Source of the DNA: Eriocheir sinensis
Lineage: Eukaryota > Arthropoda > Malacostraca > Decapoda > Varunidae
DNA length: 64,000 nt
NCBI RefSeq assembly: GCF_024679095.1
Contig: NC_066552.1
Coordinates: forward strand, 14,767,323 to 14,831,322
Reading direction: 5' to 3'
Below are positions 11,255 to 21,698 of the stretch, one piece after another. Positions within the stretch are counted from its first letter, which is position 1, and every line of letters starts with the position of its first letter. A program made the position numbers and the translations under genes. A model generated the notes under the pieces. The model did not search any database, was not told the origin of the DNA, and saw only the letters and a program-made list of their open reading frames with translations.

Positions 11255-13312
11255 GTGTGGGGCTTTATTACTTTTGCCTATATCCACATATACACTTGGA
11301 GGAGGGGGAATGATTATGAGCAGAAAGGATTGATTGATTATGTGGCAGTAGATGGAAGACTGAGAAAGGATATCTGTGACGCGAAGGTAGTAAGCGGGAT
11401 GTTCGATGGCTCTGACCATCTTGCAAAAGTGGGTGTTTGAAAAGAAAGGTGAAGTAAAAAAGGAAATACTGAAGATAGAAAAGTTACAGGAAAAAAGAAA
11501 TAAAAGATGAGTATGAAATGGCAGAGGCCTTAAGTGAAAAATGGGAAAGTGTGAAAGATAGTACAGATACTGAAAAAGTTTTTGGAACATTTAAAGAAGT
11601 AGTGTTAACTACAACAAAAAAGTGTTAGGGATGAAAGTGGTGAGAGATGGAAAATGAAAAGGAAATTCATGGTGAACAGAAGAGATAAGGAGGATAGTAA
11701 AAGAGAAAAGGGAACTTTTTAAAGAAAACTTAAGAAAGAAATGTGGCTGAACAAGTAAAAAGGGAAAGGAAAAAGAAATATAGAGAATGCCAAATGAAAT
11801 TAAAACTAGCAATAAAAGAAAGTAAGAAGAGAGTTGATGAAGACTTTGGAAAAAGACTAAGTGAAAAATATAAAGGGAACAGGAAATCATATTGGAAAGA
11901 AGTAAAAAACGAAAGAAAAGCATCACCCCAATAATATCTCCCCAAGGAAAATTAATGAAGTTATGGGTGAGAATGGAAAGATGTTCAAAGACGGGGAAGC
12001 TGTGAAAGAGACATGGAGAGAATATTTCAAAAACTTAATGAATTTTGATGATGGACGTCCAGCAGCTGTAACAGCAACAGTTTTGAGCGGAGGTAGAGGA
12101 GGAGTATATAAAGAAAGAAGTATAACATATGAAGAAGTAAATCAGGCATTAAAAAGATTAAAAAATGGAAAAGCAGCAGGAACTGATGGAATCAATCAGA
12201 TATTTTCCTTCAGGATGGTAGTAGAAAAAATAATAGCAAAAGGAAAGAAACTATACGCTGCCTTCATGAACTTTGAAAAAGCTTATGACAGATTCGATTG
12301 GATTGCATTGTGGGATGTTTTAAAGATTTATGGTGTAGGAGGAAAACTGCTTAGTGCAATAAAGTCTTTCTATGAGGATGCATCTGCATGTGTCAAAATT
12401 GGTGGAGAAACAAGTGAACATTTTGAGATAAAGGTGGGATTAAGGCAGGGGCGTGTCATGTCACCATGGTTGTTCAATATTTATATGGATGGTGTCATGA
12501 GAGAAATAAAGGGCAAAGTTGGAGTAAAAATGTACGCTGAGGGAAGGCAGTGGGTGCTGAATTCAATCCTGTTTACTGATGACACGGTGCTCATTGGAGA
12601 AAATGAAAGTGGCTTACAAAATTTGGTCAGTGATTTTCATAGCGTCTGTAAAAGGAGAAAGCTGAAAGTAAATGTCAACAAAAGTAAAGTGATGGTTTGT
12701 GAGGGGAGTAGAAGTGAGGTTGTAGATTTTGTATGCCCATATAGGGTGGGAACTGAATGTGAAAAAGAATGCAAAATAATTCTGAATGGTGAAGAAATGG
12801 AGGAGGTCAATGAGTTTAAGTACCCTGGATCAGTTATCAGTTGAAAATACAATAATAGTACCAACCCTCACATATGCAAGTGAAACATGGGCCTTGAATG
12901 AAATCAGAGGTCTAGAGTGCAGGCAGTGGAAATGAGTTATTTGAGGAGTGCATGTGGTGTGAGTAGAATGGATGGAATAAGTAATGAAAGTGTGTAGGAG
13001 CGTTTTGGAATGTGTCACGGGGGTGAAGGGAATAAGTGACTTTAAAGTGGTTTGGCCACATGGAGCGAATGGAGGAGAGTAAGATGACCAGAAGGGTGTA
13101 TGTGAGATTGAGGGAGGGAATGTTAGAGGACGACCTCCAGTGAAATGGAGAGATAGGGTGCAAGAGTACGTTAGGGAGAAGGATGAGAGATCCTTGAGAA
13201 ACTTTGAGCAGGCAAGGAGGGAGTGTCCGGATAGAGAAAGATGGAAACTTCTGCCGTGGCCATCCCCTGGTGGGAGCTCCTAGGAGCAGGCGTCGATGAG
13301 ATGATGATGATG
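11255..13312 (+). mobile_element. LINE-A copy 1 (endonuclease end, RT, 3' end)
   Basis: The copy starts within the apurinic-like endonuclease: 11255-11440 encodes a segment ending LIDYVAV..GSDHLAKV, the C-terminal SDH motif. After a decayed linker the RT ORF (11963-12844) runs with NGKAAGTDGI, motif A AFMNFEKAYDRFDW, motif B LRQGRVMSP and motif C FTDDTVL. Compared with the copy downstream, the part between GTDGI and QIFSF is deleted (about base 12195). A second deletion occurs near 12841, where the frame jumps to the 3' coding end. It terminates at 13312 in (GAT)n after TGGGAGCTCCTAGGAGCAGG. The first catalytic Asp of motif A is Asn here, so the copy is inactive. Confidence 0.85.
11963..12844 (+). 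pseudogene. LINE-A reverse transcriptase ORF (internally deleted)
   Basis: 293 codons, open but missing the finger segment between GTDGI and the QIFSF motif. RT motifs in order: A at about residue 106 (NFEKAYD, normally DxEKAYD), B near 159 (GLRQGRVMSPWLF), C near 204 (FTDDT, usually FADD), then KLKVNVNKSKVMV. The altered motif A and the deletion make enzymatic activity implausible. It would normally copy its own RNA at a nicked chromosomal site by target-primed reverse transcription. Confidence 0.8.
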
Positions 13313-14345
13313 AATGAATTGAGAGGAACCACAGCAGAAATGTTGAAGTGTGGAGATGAAGTTACTATATGAATGGTCAAGATATGTGAAGTGGCCTGGG
13401 AAGGGGGGGGGAGGTCCCAGCAGACTTGATAAAAGCCATCATGGTCCCAGTTTACAAGGGGAAGGGCAGGAGAGGGGAGGTGGGAGTTGTAGGGGTATAA
13501 GTCTGCTGAGTGTAGGCTACCTGGAAAGGTATATGGAAAAGTCCTACTTGAGACTGCGCAAAGACTTACAGAAGAGAAAATCAGTGAAGAACAAGGAGAC
13601 TTCAGGAAGGGAAGAGGATGTGTGGATCAGATATTTTCCTTCAGGATGGTGTTTTATTAGAAAAAATATTAGCAAAAGGAAAAAATACTATGCTGCCTTC
13701 ATGGATCTAGTTATTCTAAAGAAAGTTCATGACAGAGTCGATTGGCTGGCATTGTGGGACATCTTAAAGATATATGGTGTGGGAGGAAAACTGCTTTATG
13801 CAATAAAGTCTTTCTATGAGGATGCATCTGCATGTGTCAAAATTACTGGAGAAACAAGTGAACATTTTGAGATGAAAGTGGGCTAAGGCAGGGGTGTGTC
13901 ATGTCATCGTGGTTGTTCAATATTTATATGGATGGTGTTATGAGAAATGAAGGGCAAAGTTGGGGAAATTGAAGTAAAAATGTATGCTGAGGGAGGGAAG
14001 GAAGTGGGTGATGAATTCAATCTTCTTTGCTGATGACACGGTGCTCATTGCAGAAAATGAAAGTGACCTACAAAATTTGGTCAGTGTTTTTGATAGTGTC
14101 TGTAACAGGAGAAAGCTGAAAGTAAATGTCAACAAAAGTAAAGTGATGGTTTGTGAGCGGAGTAGAAGGGAGGTTGTAGAGTTTGTATGCCCATATAGAG
14201 TGGGCATTGAATGTGAAAAAGAATGCCAAATAATTTTGAATGGTGAAGAAATGGAGGAGGTTAACGAGTTTAAGTACCTTGGATCAGTTATGTGTAAGCA
14301 TGGTGGTACAGAAGGAGAGAAAAGAGAAAGGGCATTGCAAGGATT
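13313..14345 (+). mobile_element. LINE-A copy 2 (RT part, truncated)
   Basis: It starts directly after the (GAT)n tail of copy 1 with codons for GTTAEMLKCGDEV, the very segment that copy 1 has lost. It continues through RGISLLSV, MDLVILKKVHDRVDW (motif A region disrupted by an insertion), GLRQG (broken by a frameshift near 13885), FFADDTVL (motif C, 14026-14049) and KSKVMV, and breaks off at about 14345 after GERKRERALQG-like codons, where a different repeat begins. Several stops and frame changes are present. Confidence 0.8.
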
Positions 14346-14351
14346 GATTGA

Positions 14352-14693
<342 letters not shown>

Positions 14694-14739
14694 TGGGATG
14701 TTTTTCTTGATTAGTGTACTATACTAAAAGAGGTTAACC

Positions 14740-16696
14740 TGGTAAACTAATGCTAATTATGAACTTTACATTTCTGCCCGAAATCGTGCCAAATCTATTC
14801 TCCGACTAACCAAAAATTCTTTCATTAATAGAAAATGTCAAAACCTTGCTTTCTCTAACTCTTCCCGTGACTTCTGGCATCTAGCCAAAAACATCTCCTC
14901 CAACTTCACTTCTTCATCTTTCACTCCACTCCTCAGTCCTGACGGCAACACTGCCGTCTCATCTATCTCTAAGGCTGAACTCTTCTCTCAAACTTTTTCT
15001 AAAAACTCCACTCTGGACGATTCTGGGCATATTCCTCCTACTCATCCCCCCTCTGACTCCTTTATGCCTGTTATAAAGATTCTTCAAAATGATGTTTTCT
15101 ATGCCCTCTCTGGCCTCAATCCTCAGAAGGCTTATGGACCTGATGGAGTGCCTCCTATTGTCCTTAAAAACTGTGCCTCCGTGCTGTCACCCTGCCTGGT
15201 CAAACTCTTTCGCCTCTGCCTGTCAACATCTACCTTTCCTTCTTGCTGGAAGTATGCCTTCACACAGCCTGTACCTAAGAAGGGTGACCGCTCCAATACC
15301 TCAAACTACCTGACTATTTAGTTACTTTCTTGTCTCTCTAAAGCTTGTGAATACATCCTTAACCGTAAGATTCAAAAGCACCTTTCCACTTCTGACCGTC
15401 TATCTGATCGCCAGTATGGGTTCCGCAAGGGCGTTCTACTGGTGATCTCCTAGCCTTCTTACCTGACTCTTGGTCATCCTCTCTTAGCCGTTTCGGTGAA
15501 ACTTTTGCTATTGCGCTGGACATATCAAAGCTTTTGACAGAGTTTGGCACAAATTTTTGCTCTCTAAACTAACCTTCCTACGGTTTCTATTCCTCTCTCT
15601 GTACTTTTACCTCCAGTTTTTATGACCGATCTATCTCTGCTGTGGTAGACGGTCACTGTTCTTCTTTAAACAACAGTGGTGTTCCGCAAGGATCGTTCAT
15701 AGCTCCCACTCTTTGTTGTTCATTGATGATCTTTACAAAACAAACTCTCCTATCCATTCCTACGCCGATGATTCCACTCTGCATTATTCAACTTCTTTTA
15801 ATAGAAGACCCACCCTTCAGGAACTTAACGACTCAAGGCTGGAGGCTGCAGAACGCTTAGCCTCAGACCTTACTATTATTTCCGATTGGGGCAAGAAGAA
15901 CCTGGTGTCCTTCAACGCCTCAAAACACAGTTTCTCCACCTATCCACTCGACACAATCTTCCAAACAACTATCCCCTATTCTTTGACAACACCCAGCTAT
16001 CACCTTCCTCAACACTAAACATCCTCGGTCTATCCTTAACTCAAAATCTCAACTGAAACTTCATATCTCATCTCTTACTAAATCAGCTTCCTCGAGGCTG
16101 GGCGTTCTGTACCGTCTCCGCCAGTTCTTCTCCCTGCACAGTTGCTGTCCATATACAGGGGCCTTGTCCGTCCTCGTATGAAGTATCCATCTCATGTGGG
16201 GGGCTCCCTCACACAGCTCTTCTGGACAGAGTGGAGGCAAAGGCTCTTCGTCTCATCAGCTCTCCTCCTCATACTGATAGTCTTCACCTCTTAAATTCCG
16301 CAATGTTGCCTCTCTTTCTATCTTCTATCGATATTTCCACGCTGACTGCTCTTCTGAACTTGCTAACTGCATGCCTCCCCCCCTCCCGCGGCCCCGCTGC
16401 ACTCGACTTTCTACTCATGCTCATCCCTATACTGTCCAAACCCCTTATGCAAGAGTTAACCAGCATCTTCACTCTTTCATCCCTCACGCTGGTAAACTCT
16501 GGAACAATCTTCCTTCATCTGTATTTCCTCCTGCCTACGACTTGAACTCTTTCAAGAGGAGGGTATCAGGACACCTCTCCTCCCGAAACTGACTTATCTT
16601 TCGGCCACCTCTTTGGATTCTTTTTAGGAGCAGCGAGTAGCGGGCTTTTTTTTTATTAATGTTTACTTTTTTGTGCCCTTGAGCTGTCTCCTTTGC

Positions 16697-16731
<35 letters not shown>
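14740..16731 (+). mobile_element. LINE-B, CR1/Jockey-type, frameshifted
   Basis: A long run of RT coding sequence in shifting frames: ARNRAKSI (14776), AYGPDGVPPIVLK (15129), PVPKKGDRSNTSNY (15271), then after a stop CLSKACEYILNRKI, DRQYGFRKG, motif A ALDISKAFDRVW, motif B SGVPQGSFIAPTL (about 15677) and motif C HSYADDSTLH (about 15757). The C-terminal region ends SFKRRVSGHLSSRN followed by a stop at about 16592. The 3' untranslated region ends TGCCCTTGAGCTGTCTCC plus poly-A (to 16731). At least five frame breaks make it a pseudogene, although motifs A and C retain their aspartates. Confidence 0.85.
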
Positions 16732-16734
<3 letters not shown>

Positions 16735-17029
16735 GCAGGGATCATGTTTCTTAAAGGCCCCTCCGAGTGAGAAAAATGAGAAAAAATCATCACTCACGCA
16801 AACCATTTCATAATATATATCAACACATTTGTGATCAGTTTATGCATCATCTATTTTTGGGGGTTTATATCATGGCAAAAATGTGGCCCATCGCTGGTAC
16901 ACGGTAGAGCCACAAATTTGGCCTGTTGCTGCTACCAGGTTAAGTTGGACTATGAATGGACAGATGTTGTTTTAAGAGCATCTGAAATAAACTTATGGGA
17001 CTGATATATGATAATTAAATCTGTGATAT
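16732..17029. other. No recognisable gene
   Basis: AT-rich spacer between the poly-A of LINE-B and the Harbinger relic; nothing identified. Confidence 0.4.
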
Positions 17030-17520
17030 TTATTAAGATGTGTCCAGTGATTTAATTGGCAAAGAATTGCAAAACACAAGGTAAGAAAATAAAAGTACTG
17101 AACTGATTGACGTATCGACACGGGAAATGGCCGTCGGAGAAATAAGAATGGATTAGTAATTAATATACCCTTAGCAAGAACTAAAAGACATTCCATCGAC
17201 ATAAGTATGTGATAGAATAACAGGCATTATCTACATGAGTTATTTACTGCACAGTGCACACTATATGGGCTGGCAACATTGTCTTATTTTCTAGCAAGTG
17301 AAGTTTCTTATATTGTGCATTATATTCTTGCATGGGAATGCTTTCTTGATGCTGGATGACAAAAACTAAACGATTAAACAATAATGTTATGTGGTGAATA
17401 CCAGCTTGAGGTCACTCTAGGTCTAGGAGGACTTGCTCGTTGTTGTCAATGTCATCACGATCACTGCAAATAGATACATTACAATTAGAAATGCTTTGGT
17501 ACCTGCCCTATATCTATATC
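17030..17520 (-). mobile_element. Internally deleted Harbinger relic
   Basis: Two blocks match the Harbinger material at 26330-26880 in the same orientation: TATTAAGATGTGTCCAGTGA near 17030 (compare 26335) and CTTGAGGTCACTC plus CACTGCAAATAGATACA near 17405-17490 (compare 26612 and 26844). Most of the transposase exon lying between these blocks in the other copy is absent here, so this is a deletion derivative. Confidence 0.55.
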
Positions 17521-18575
17521 TATACTTGTCCAGAAGTCAAAACTCTTGACTCATGGACCAATTTGCAATTTTTTTTGTTCAAAAAGATTTTAGCATTGTT
17601 GATTGACTTTAATAGCTATTTGGGAGTAAGACTAAGAATAATCATAAAATTCACTTTTAGATCTTCATAAGAAAGGAAGCTGCAAATAACAATAGCCATA
17701 ATATACTGTGAACTAATTAATTTTAAATGTGAAAAAAAAAGACATGACCAAAACAAATTAAACAATACTACAATGCTAGCTAGCATGGGTATTAGTATCA
17801 TTTTGCAACACCCAGGGATTCCTGGGAGGTATTTTACAGGAAGGATAGCTACCGTTCGTTAAGTAGGATCAATGAGGTTAGGTGACGTTTATAATTTTTT
17901 GTTAAGTTAAAATAAGGCAACATTCTGAATGATAGTCAGTTTGGTAAAAAATTTACGTCCAAAATCAAAATGTTTCTTTAAAAAATAGTCAGTAACACAA
18001 ATCGGAAATTTATCTGAGTTAGGAGAGGTGAACTTATATTAAGTTAGGTAAGTCAGAGCAAGGTTTCTAAACAAGTTGATTTAGGATTGAAGGAAAAAAG
18101 TCATAAGTGATGCAAGCTTGAGTACTAGAGCAAGTTCGGTTTAAGAGCTACCGGTACGTCAAATTGATTTGGTTTGGTTACTAAAAATAAACAAAGGAAG
18201 GTAATTTTGTTAGGACACTTCTGACATTTAAGTTACGTTAAAAATATCAACTTTTCTAAATAATTGTTGATTTGGTTAAAACTGGCTATCTTAAATAACA
18301 GATTAAGTTGAAATAACTATATGTCAATGATAAATTTACCCAGGTTAGGTTTGGTTTATCGCCGCTGGGAGGTTAGTCAAGTAAAAATTAAATAACAGAC
18401 ACTAGTGACCCAAATAGGTATTGTTTAGGGTTTGGTAAGATTGGTGGGAAACGTTTGTTAGTCAGTCACAAGATTAACAGGTGTGTTAGGTTTAAAGAGT
18501 TGAATATTGTAAAGGATAAGTCTGGCGAGGTAAAATATTGGCTCACCTGTGTTCGTTCCTTGGGCAGGAGTCTGT
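17521..18575. other. AT-rich stretch with scattered GTTAGG words, no gene
   Basis: GGTTAGGT or GTTAGGTT words recur irregularly (about 17878, 18046, 18345, 18486), but no tandem order is visible and no coding signal is recognised. Confidence 0.4.
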
Positions 18576-18579
18576 GGCT

Positions 18580-18890
18580 GCCGGTGTTGATCACAGGTAA
18601 GATACACGTGCACCAGTGATGACTGGACCTTCACAGACTACCTAAGGTGAGTGATAACAGACACTGGATGCCCTCCAGGCGATGGCTGGGGGCTGTATAA
18701 CGCCAGCCACACACTGCGGCCCGCGGGGCTTCCAGCAAGGTTACTCCCAGGGCTCCTTGTGTGACAGCCTGTGGATGGTGGCAGGCGGTCACCAGCCATC
18801 GCTTGGAGGGTCTCCAGTGTCTGTTATCACTCAATCTCTGTCAGTCTGTGAAGGTTGCACCTGCATTTTACCTGTCAGCGAACACCACTT
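18580..18890. repeat. Long imperfect inverted repeat (foldback)
   Basis: The left arm (about 18580-18694) and right arm (about 18791-18890) are reverse complements. The core GAGTGATAACAGACACTGGA..CCCTCCA.GCGATGGCTGG matches over about 41 bp (18652-18694 against 18791-18832). Outside it lie CCTTCACAGACT (18630) with AGTCTGTGAAGG (18842), and ACAGGTAAGATACACGTGCA (18593) with a 17/20 match ending at 18876. The loop is about 96 nt. The 18631-18984 open frames on both strands are by-products of the symmetry. No transposase or obvious target duplication was seen. Confidence 0.7.
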
Positions 18891-19136
18891 CAGTCGTGAT
18901 GGCCATGTAGGTGTTTCCAAGGTCCGCCTCGCCGAACCACTCATCTCAGCACGGTCAGCACAGTCCACAGATATTTCAGGATGAGTTTCAAATCATTACA
19001 CGCCTCCAATTCGTCTTGACGAGGCCGATATATTCTTAGGTGATGCCTTTCCTCCCGCTGTAATCCACCATGTTGCAATACTTATGCATTTTTAACGGTG
19101 CTATGGGAGCCCCTTCCCCGCCTTAAATTTTCCGCC

Positions 19137-19385
19137 CGCTAAGTGCTCCAGCTCCAGCGCTAAGCGGCCCAGCGCCATTTTAAGTAGAAAACTTAACGAT
19201 TCTTTGCCGTTAAGTGCACTTAGCGATGCTAAGAACGTTTGTGTATACCGCCCCTGGAGCCGTATACACCAATATTCTAAGAATATTACTCAGCCCTGCA
19301 CTTAACAACTTTTAGCTAAGCATAGGCCCTTAAGTATTACTTAGAATTCCCCTTAGCGGACTCTAAGCTAAGTATTTTTTTAGCA
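19137..19385. repeat. Head-to-head Harbinger-like termini
   Basis: Around 19247 two related ends face outward: TTTGTGTATACCGCCCC reading left and GGAGCCGTATACACCAA reading right. Both sides then carry many GCTAAG/CTTAGC and TTAAG words, including TTAAGTGCAC at 19209 and TGCACTTAA at 19299 in inverted positions. GGGSCSGTATACAC-type ends with subterminal TTAGC words are what I would expect of Harbinger-like elements, which fits the Harbinger genes on both sides. No clear 3-bp target duplication separates the ends. Confidence 0.5.
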
Positions 19386-20129
19386 AAATACCAGTATGAA
19401 GTGCATCACCCAGCAAAACGACCACTTGCAAAAGCATTGTATATAGCTACCACAGTGCATATTATGTAATATGCACTGTGCTATAATGAATTCAACATCT
19501 TATCTATCTGTACACAAAAGCTTGTTTGGAAACAAGAGACAACAATTGAGTAAATGAATAGCTCTTTTTCTTCTTCCTCTTGTGACTTTTATTACTTATG
19601 GTCGCTATGTAAGTACCTTTTTTATATTTCCGATGTATCTTTATTCTTCTCTCATGTACGTTGGTGAAATATGTAGTAGATTACTTGCGCGGCATCGCCT
19701 ATTCAGTCGGCAGGAATAACAAAGGCGCAGCGCAGAGCGTATCACAAGAAAATGCCCGAACAATTCAACTACACACAATAAATCTAACCTAAAATGACCT
19801 GACATAACATAGTCTAACTGTCTAATCTAACTTTTGACCTGTGTGTCTCAAAAAAATAATGTCTGGACATGCATAAACAGTAAAATGTTAACGTTACGTA
19901 AACAACATTGGCGCCTAAATTTTGGTGAAGAAGCTCCTCGCGGTTTGACAGGTAAGGCAGTGTGCGATGAACAAAATGGTTTCAGAAGAGACAGAGAGGC
20001 AAAGGCAATATAAATATGGGTGCATAAGGTATTAAGGAGAGCCAGGGTAGACGGCAGAAAGTACTAGCTAGCTTTTATAAGGGATAGGAGTGCGGTCTTT
20101 TTCTGCATGTACGTACTTTGTGTCTTCAC
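19386..20129. other. No recognisable gene
   Basis: AT-rich DNA. A segment near 19790-19840 carries irregular TCTAACC and TGACCTG words. Nothing else identified. Confidence 0.4.
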
Positions 20130-20690
20130 CTCAATGAACCCACTATTATAGGCACTGCATGTCTCTTTAATTCAGTGATCAATGACAGCGAACACATAAC
20201 CGCATTGTCATTGTTGCCTCAATGATATCATACCATTACCTATAATGCCTTACGGTAGACATTGAGAAAAGGTCACATCTTTTTACCCCAATGTGCGCCC
20301 TGGTAGGTCACGTACTTTTGGCCCAAAGTACTTCAACATTTGCCATATACCTTCTTAGCCCAGTGGGTACGAGGTGTACTTTATCTCAATGATTCCCATT
20401 GCTACCCCGATGAACATGATTTTTTTTTTTTATCCAATGATGGTTTATTTATAACTTGTAACCCATTTCTTCATTGGAGTAAGATTTATTTAAGTCTTTT
20501 TACCCCAGGGATACCCCCTGTATGCCAATGTAGGCATTATTATTTTACCCCCATGAACCTAAATGCATTGGTAACACAACAATATATCCCCATGTAGATG
20601 TCATTTTACCCCAGTGACCCAAGATTGTGAACTATACCCCAATATTCATTGGGGAAAATAGGCATCTTCTTATCCATATGAACATTGGCA
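20130..20690. repeat. Degenerate ACCCCAATG-containing repeat
   Basis: Variants of (T)TACCCCAATGA recur about every 30-60 bp (for example 20286, 20501, 20547, 20588, 20613, 20635), often with CATTGG in inverse orientation (20545, 20568, 20651). It looks like an old, much diverged minisatellite. The 85-codon open frame at 20340-20597 follows the repeat and has no known domain. Confidence 0.4.
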
Positions 20691-20805
20691 TAGGATTCAC
20701 AAGCACACCCTTAGGTTAAAAAGATATTGCTATAGATTGATTGATAGTTTATTGTTACAGGTATGCAAGTGTACATGGGGTATACGAGTATGATAAGAGT
20801 TAAGA

Positions 20806-21485
20806 GAAAATATGGTCAATGAGTTTAAGTACCTTGGAACAGTTATGTGTAAGCATGGTGGTATGGAGGGAGAGATAAGAGAAAGGGCATTGCAAGGAAG
20901 AAGGGTGGTAGAGTCTTTGGGACGAATCATGAATGGCAGAAGTGTGAGCATGGAGGTAAAGAGGGATTTGAGAAACAGTGATAGTACCAACCCTCACACA
21001 TGCAAGTGAAACGTGGGCCTGGAATGAAAGTCCAGAGGTTTAGAGTGCAGGCAGTGGAAATGAGTTATTTGAGGAGTGCTTGTGGTGTGAGTAGAATGGA
21101 TGGAATGAGTAATGAAAGTGTGTACGAGCATTTTGGAATGTGTCACAGGGGTGAAGGGAAGAAGTGTGGAGTGGTGGAAGAAGTGAAGCGACAGACCTTA
21201 AAGTGGTTAGGCCACATGGAGCGAATGGAGGAGAGTAAGATGACCAGAAGGGTGTATGTGCGTGAGATAGAGGGAGGGAATGCTAGAGGACGACCTCCAG
21301 TGAAATGGAGGGATAGGGTGCAAGAGTACGTTAGGGAGAGGGGGGAAAGATCTTTGAGGGACTTTGAGCAGGCAAGGAGGGAGTGTCTGGATAGAGTAAG
21401 ATGGAAGCTCTTCTGCTGTGGCCATCCCCTGGTGGGAGCTCCTAGGAGCAGGTGTTGATGAAATGATGAATGATGATGATGATGA
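20806..21485 (+). mobile_element. LINE-A 3' end (5'-truncated)
   Basis: Starts at NEFKYLGTVMCKHGG (20818) and continues through GRIMNGRSVSMEVKRDL. After one frame change it runs in a 152-codon frame (21000-21458) with EMSYLRSACGVSRMDG, QTLKWLGHMERMEESKMTRR and GNARGRPPVKWRDRV, the conserved C-terminal segment of this family, and ends in (GAT)n after CCTAGGAGCAGG. It supplies the part missing from LINE-A copy 1 near 12841. Confidence 0.85.
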
Positions 21486-21698
21486 GAAAATGTGTAGGTA
21501 CCTTATTATAGACAAAAGGTGTGATTGAAAAGTTAGGAAGAATTATTGAAAGTATGTATTATAATGCAAAAAGCTACTATGCTGTGTAACATGGCGCCTG
21601 AAACGCATATTAGCTTTTGGATCAGCGAACTAAAGACAGACTGCTGAGGAGGGTGAGGTGTAGCATTTGTTTCTCTATTAATTTTTCTCTTCAGTGAC

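Noticed and set aside
18631..18984. 67- and 100-codon open frames on the two strands
   Set aside because: They are produced by the inverted repeat and have no domain.
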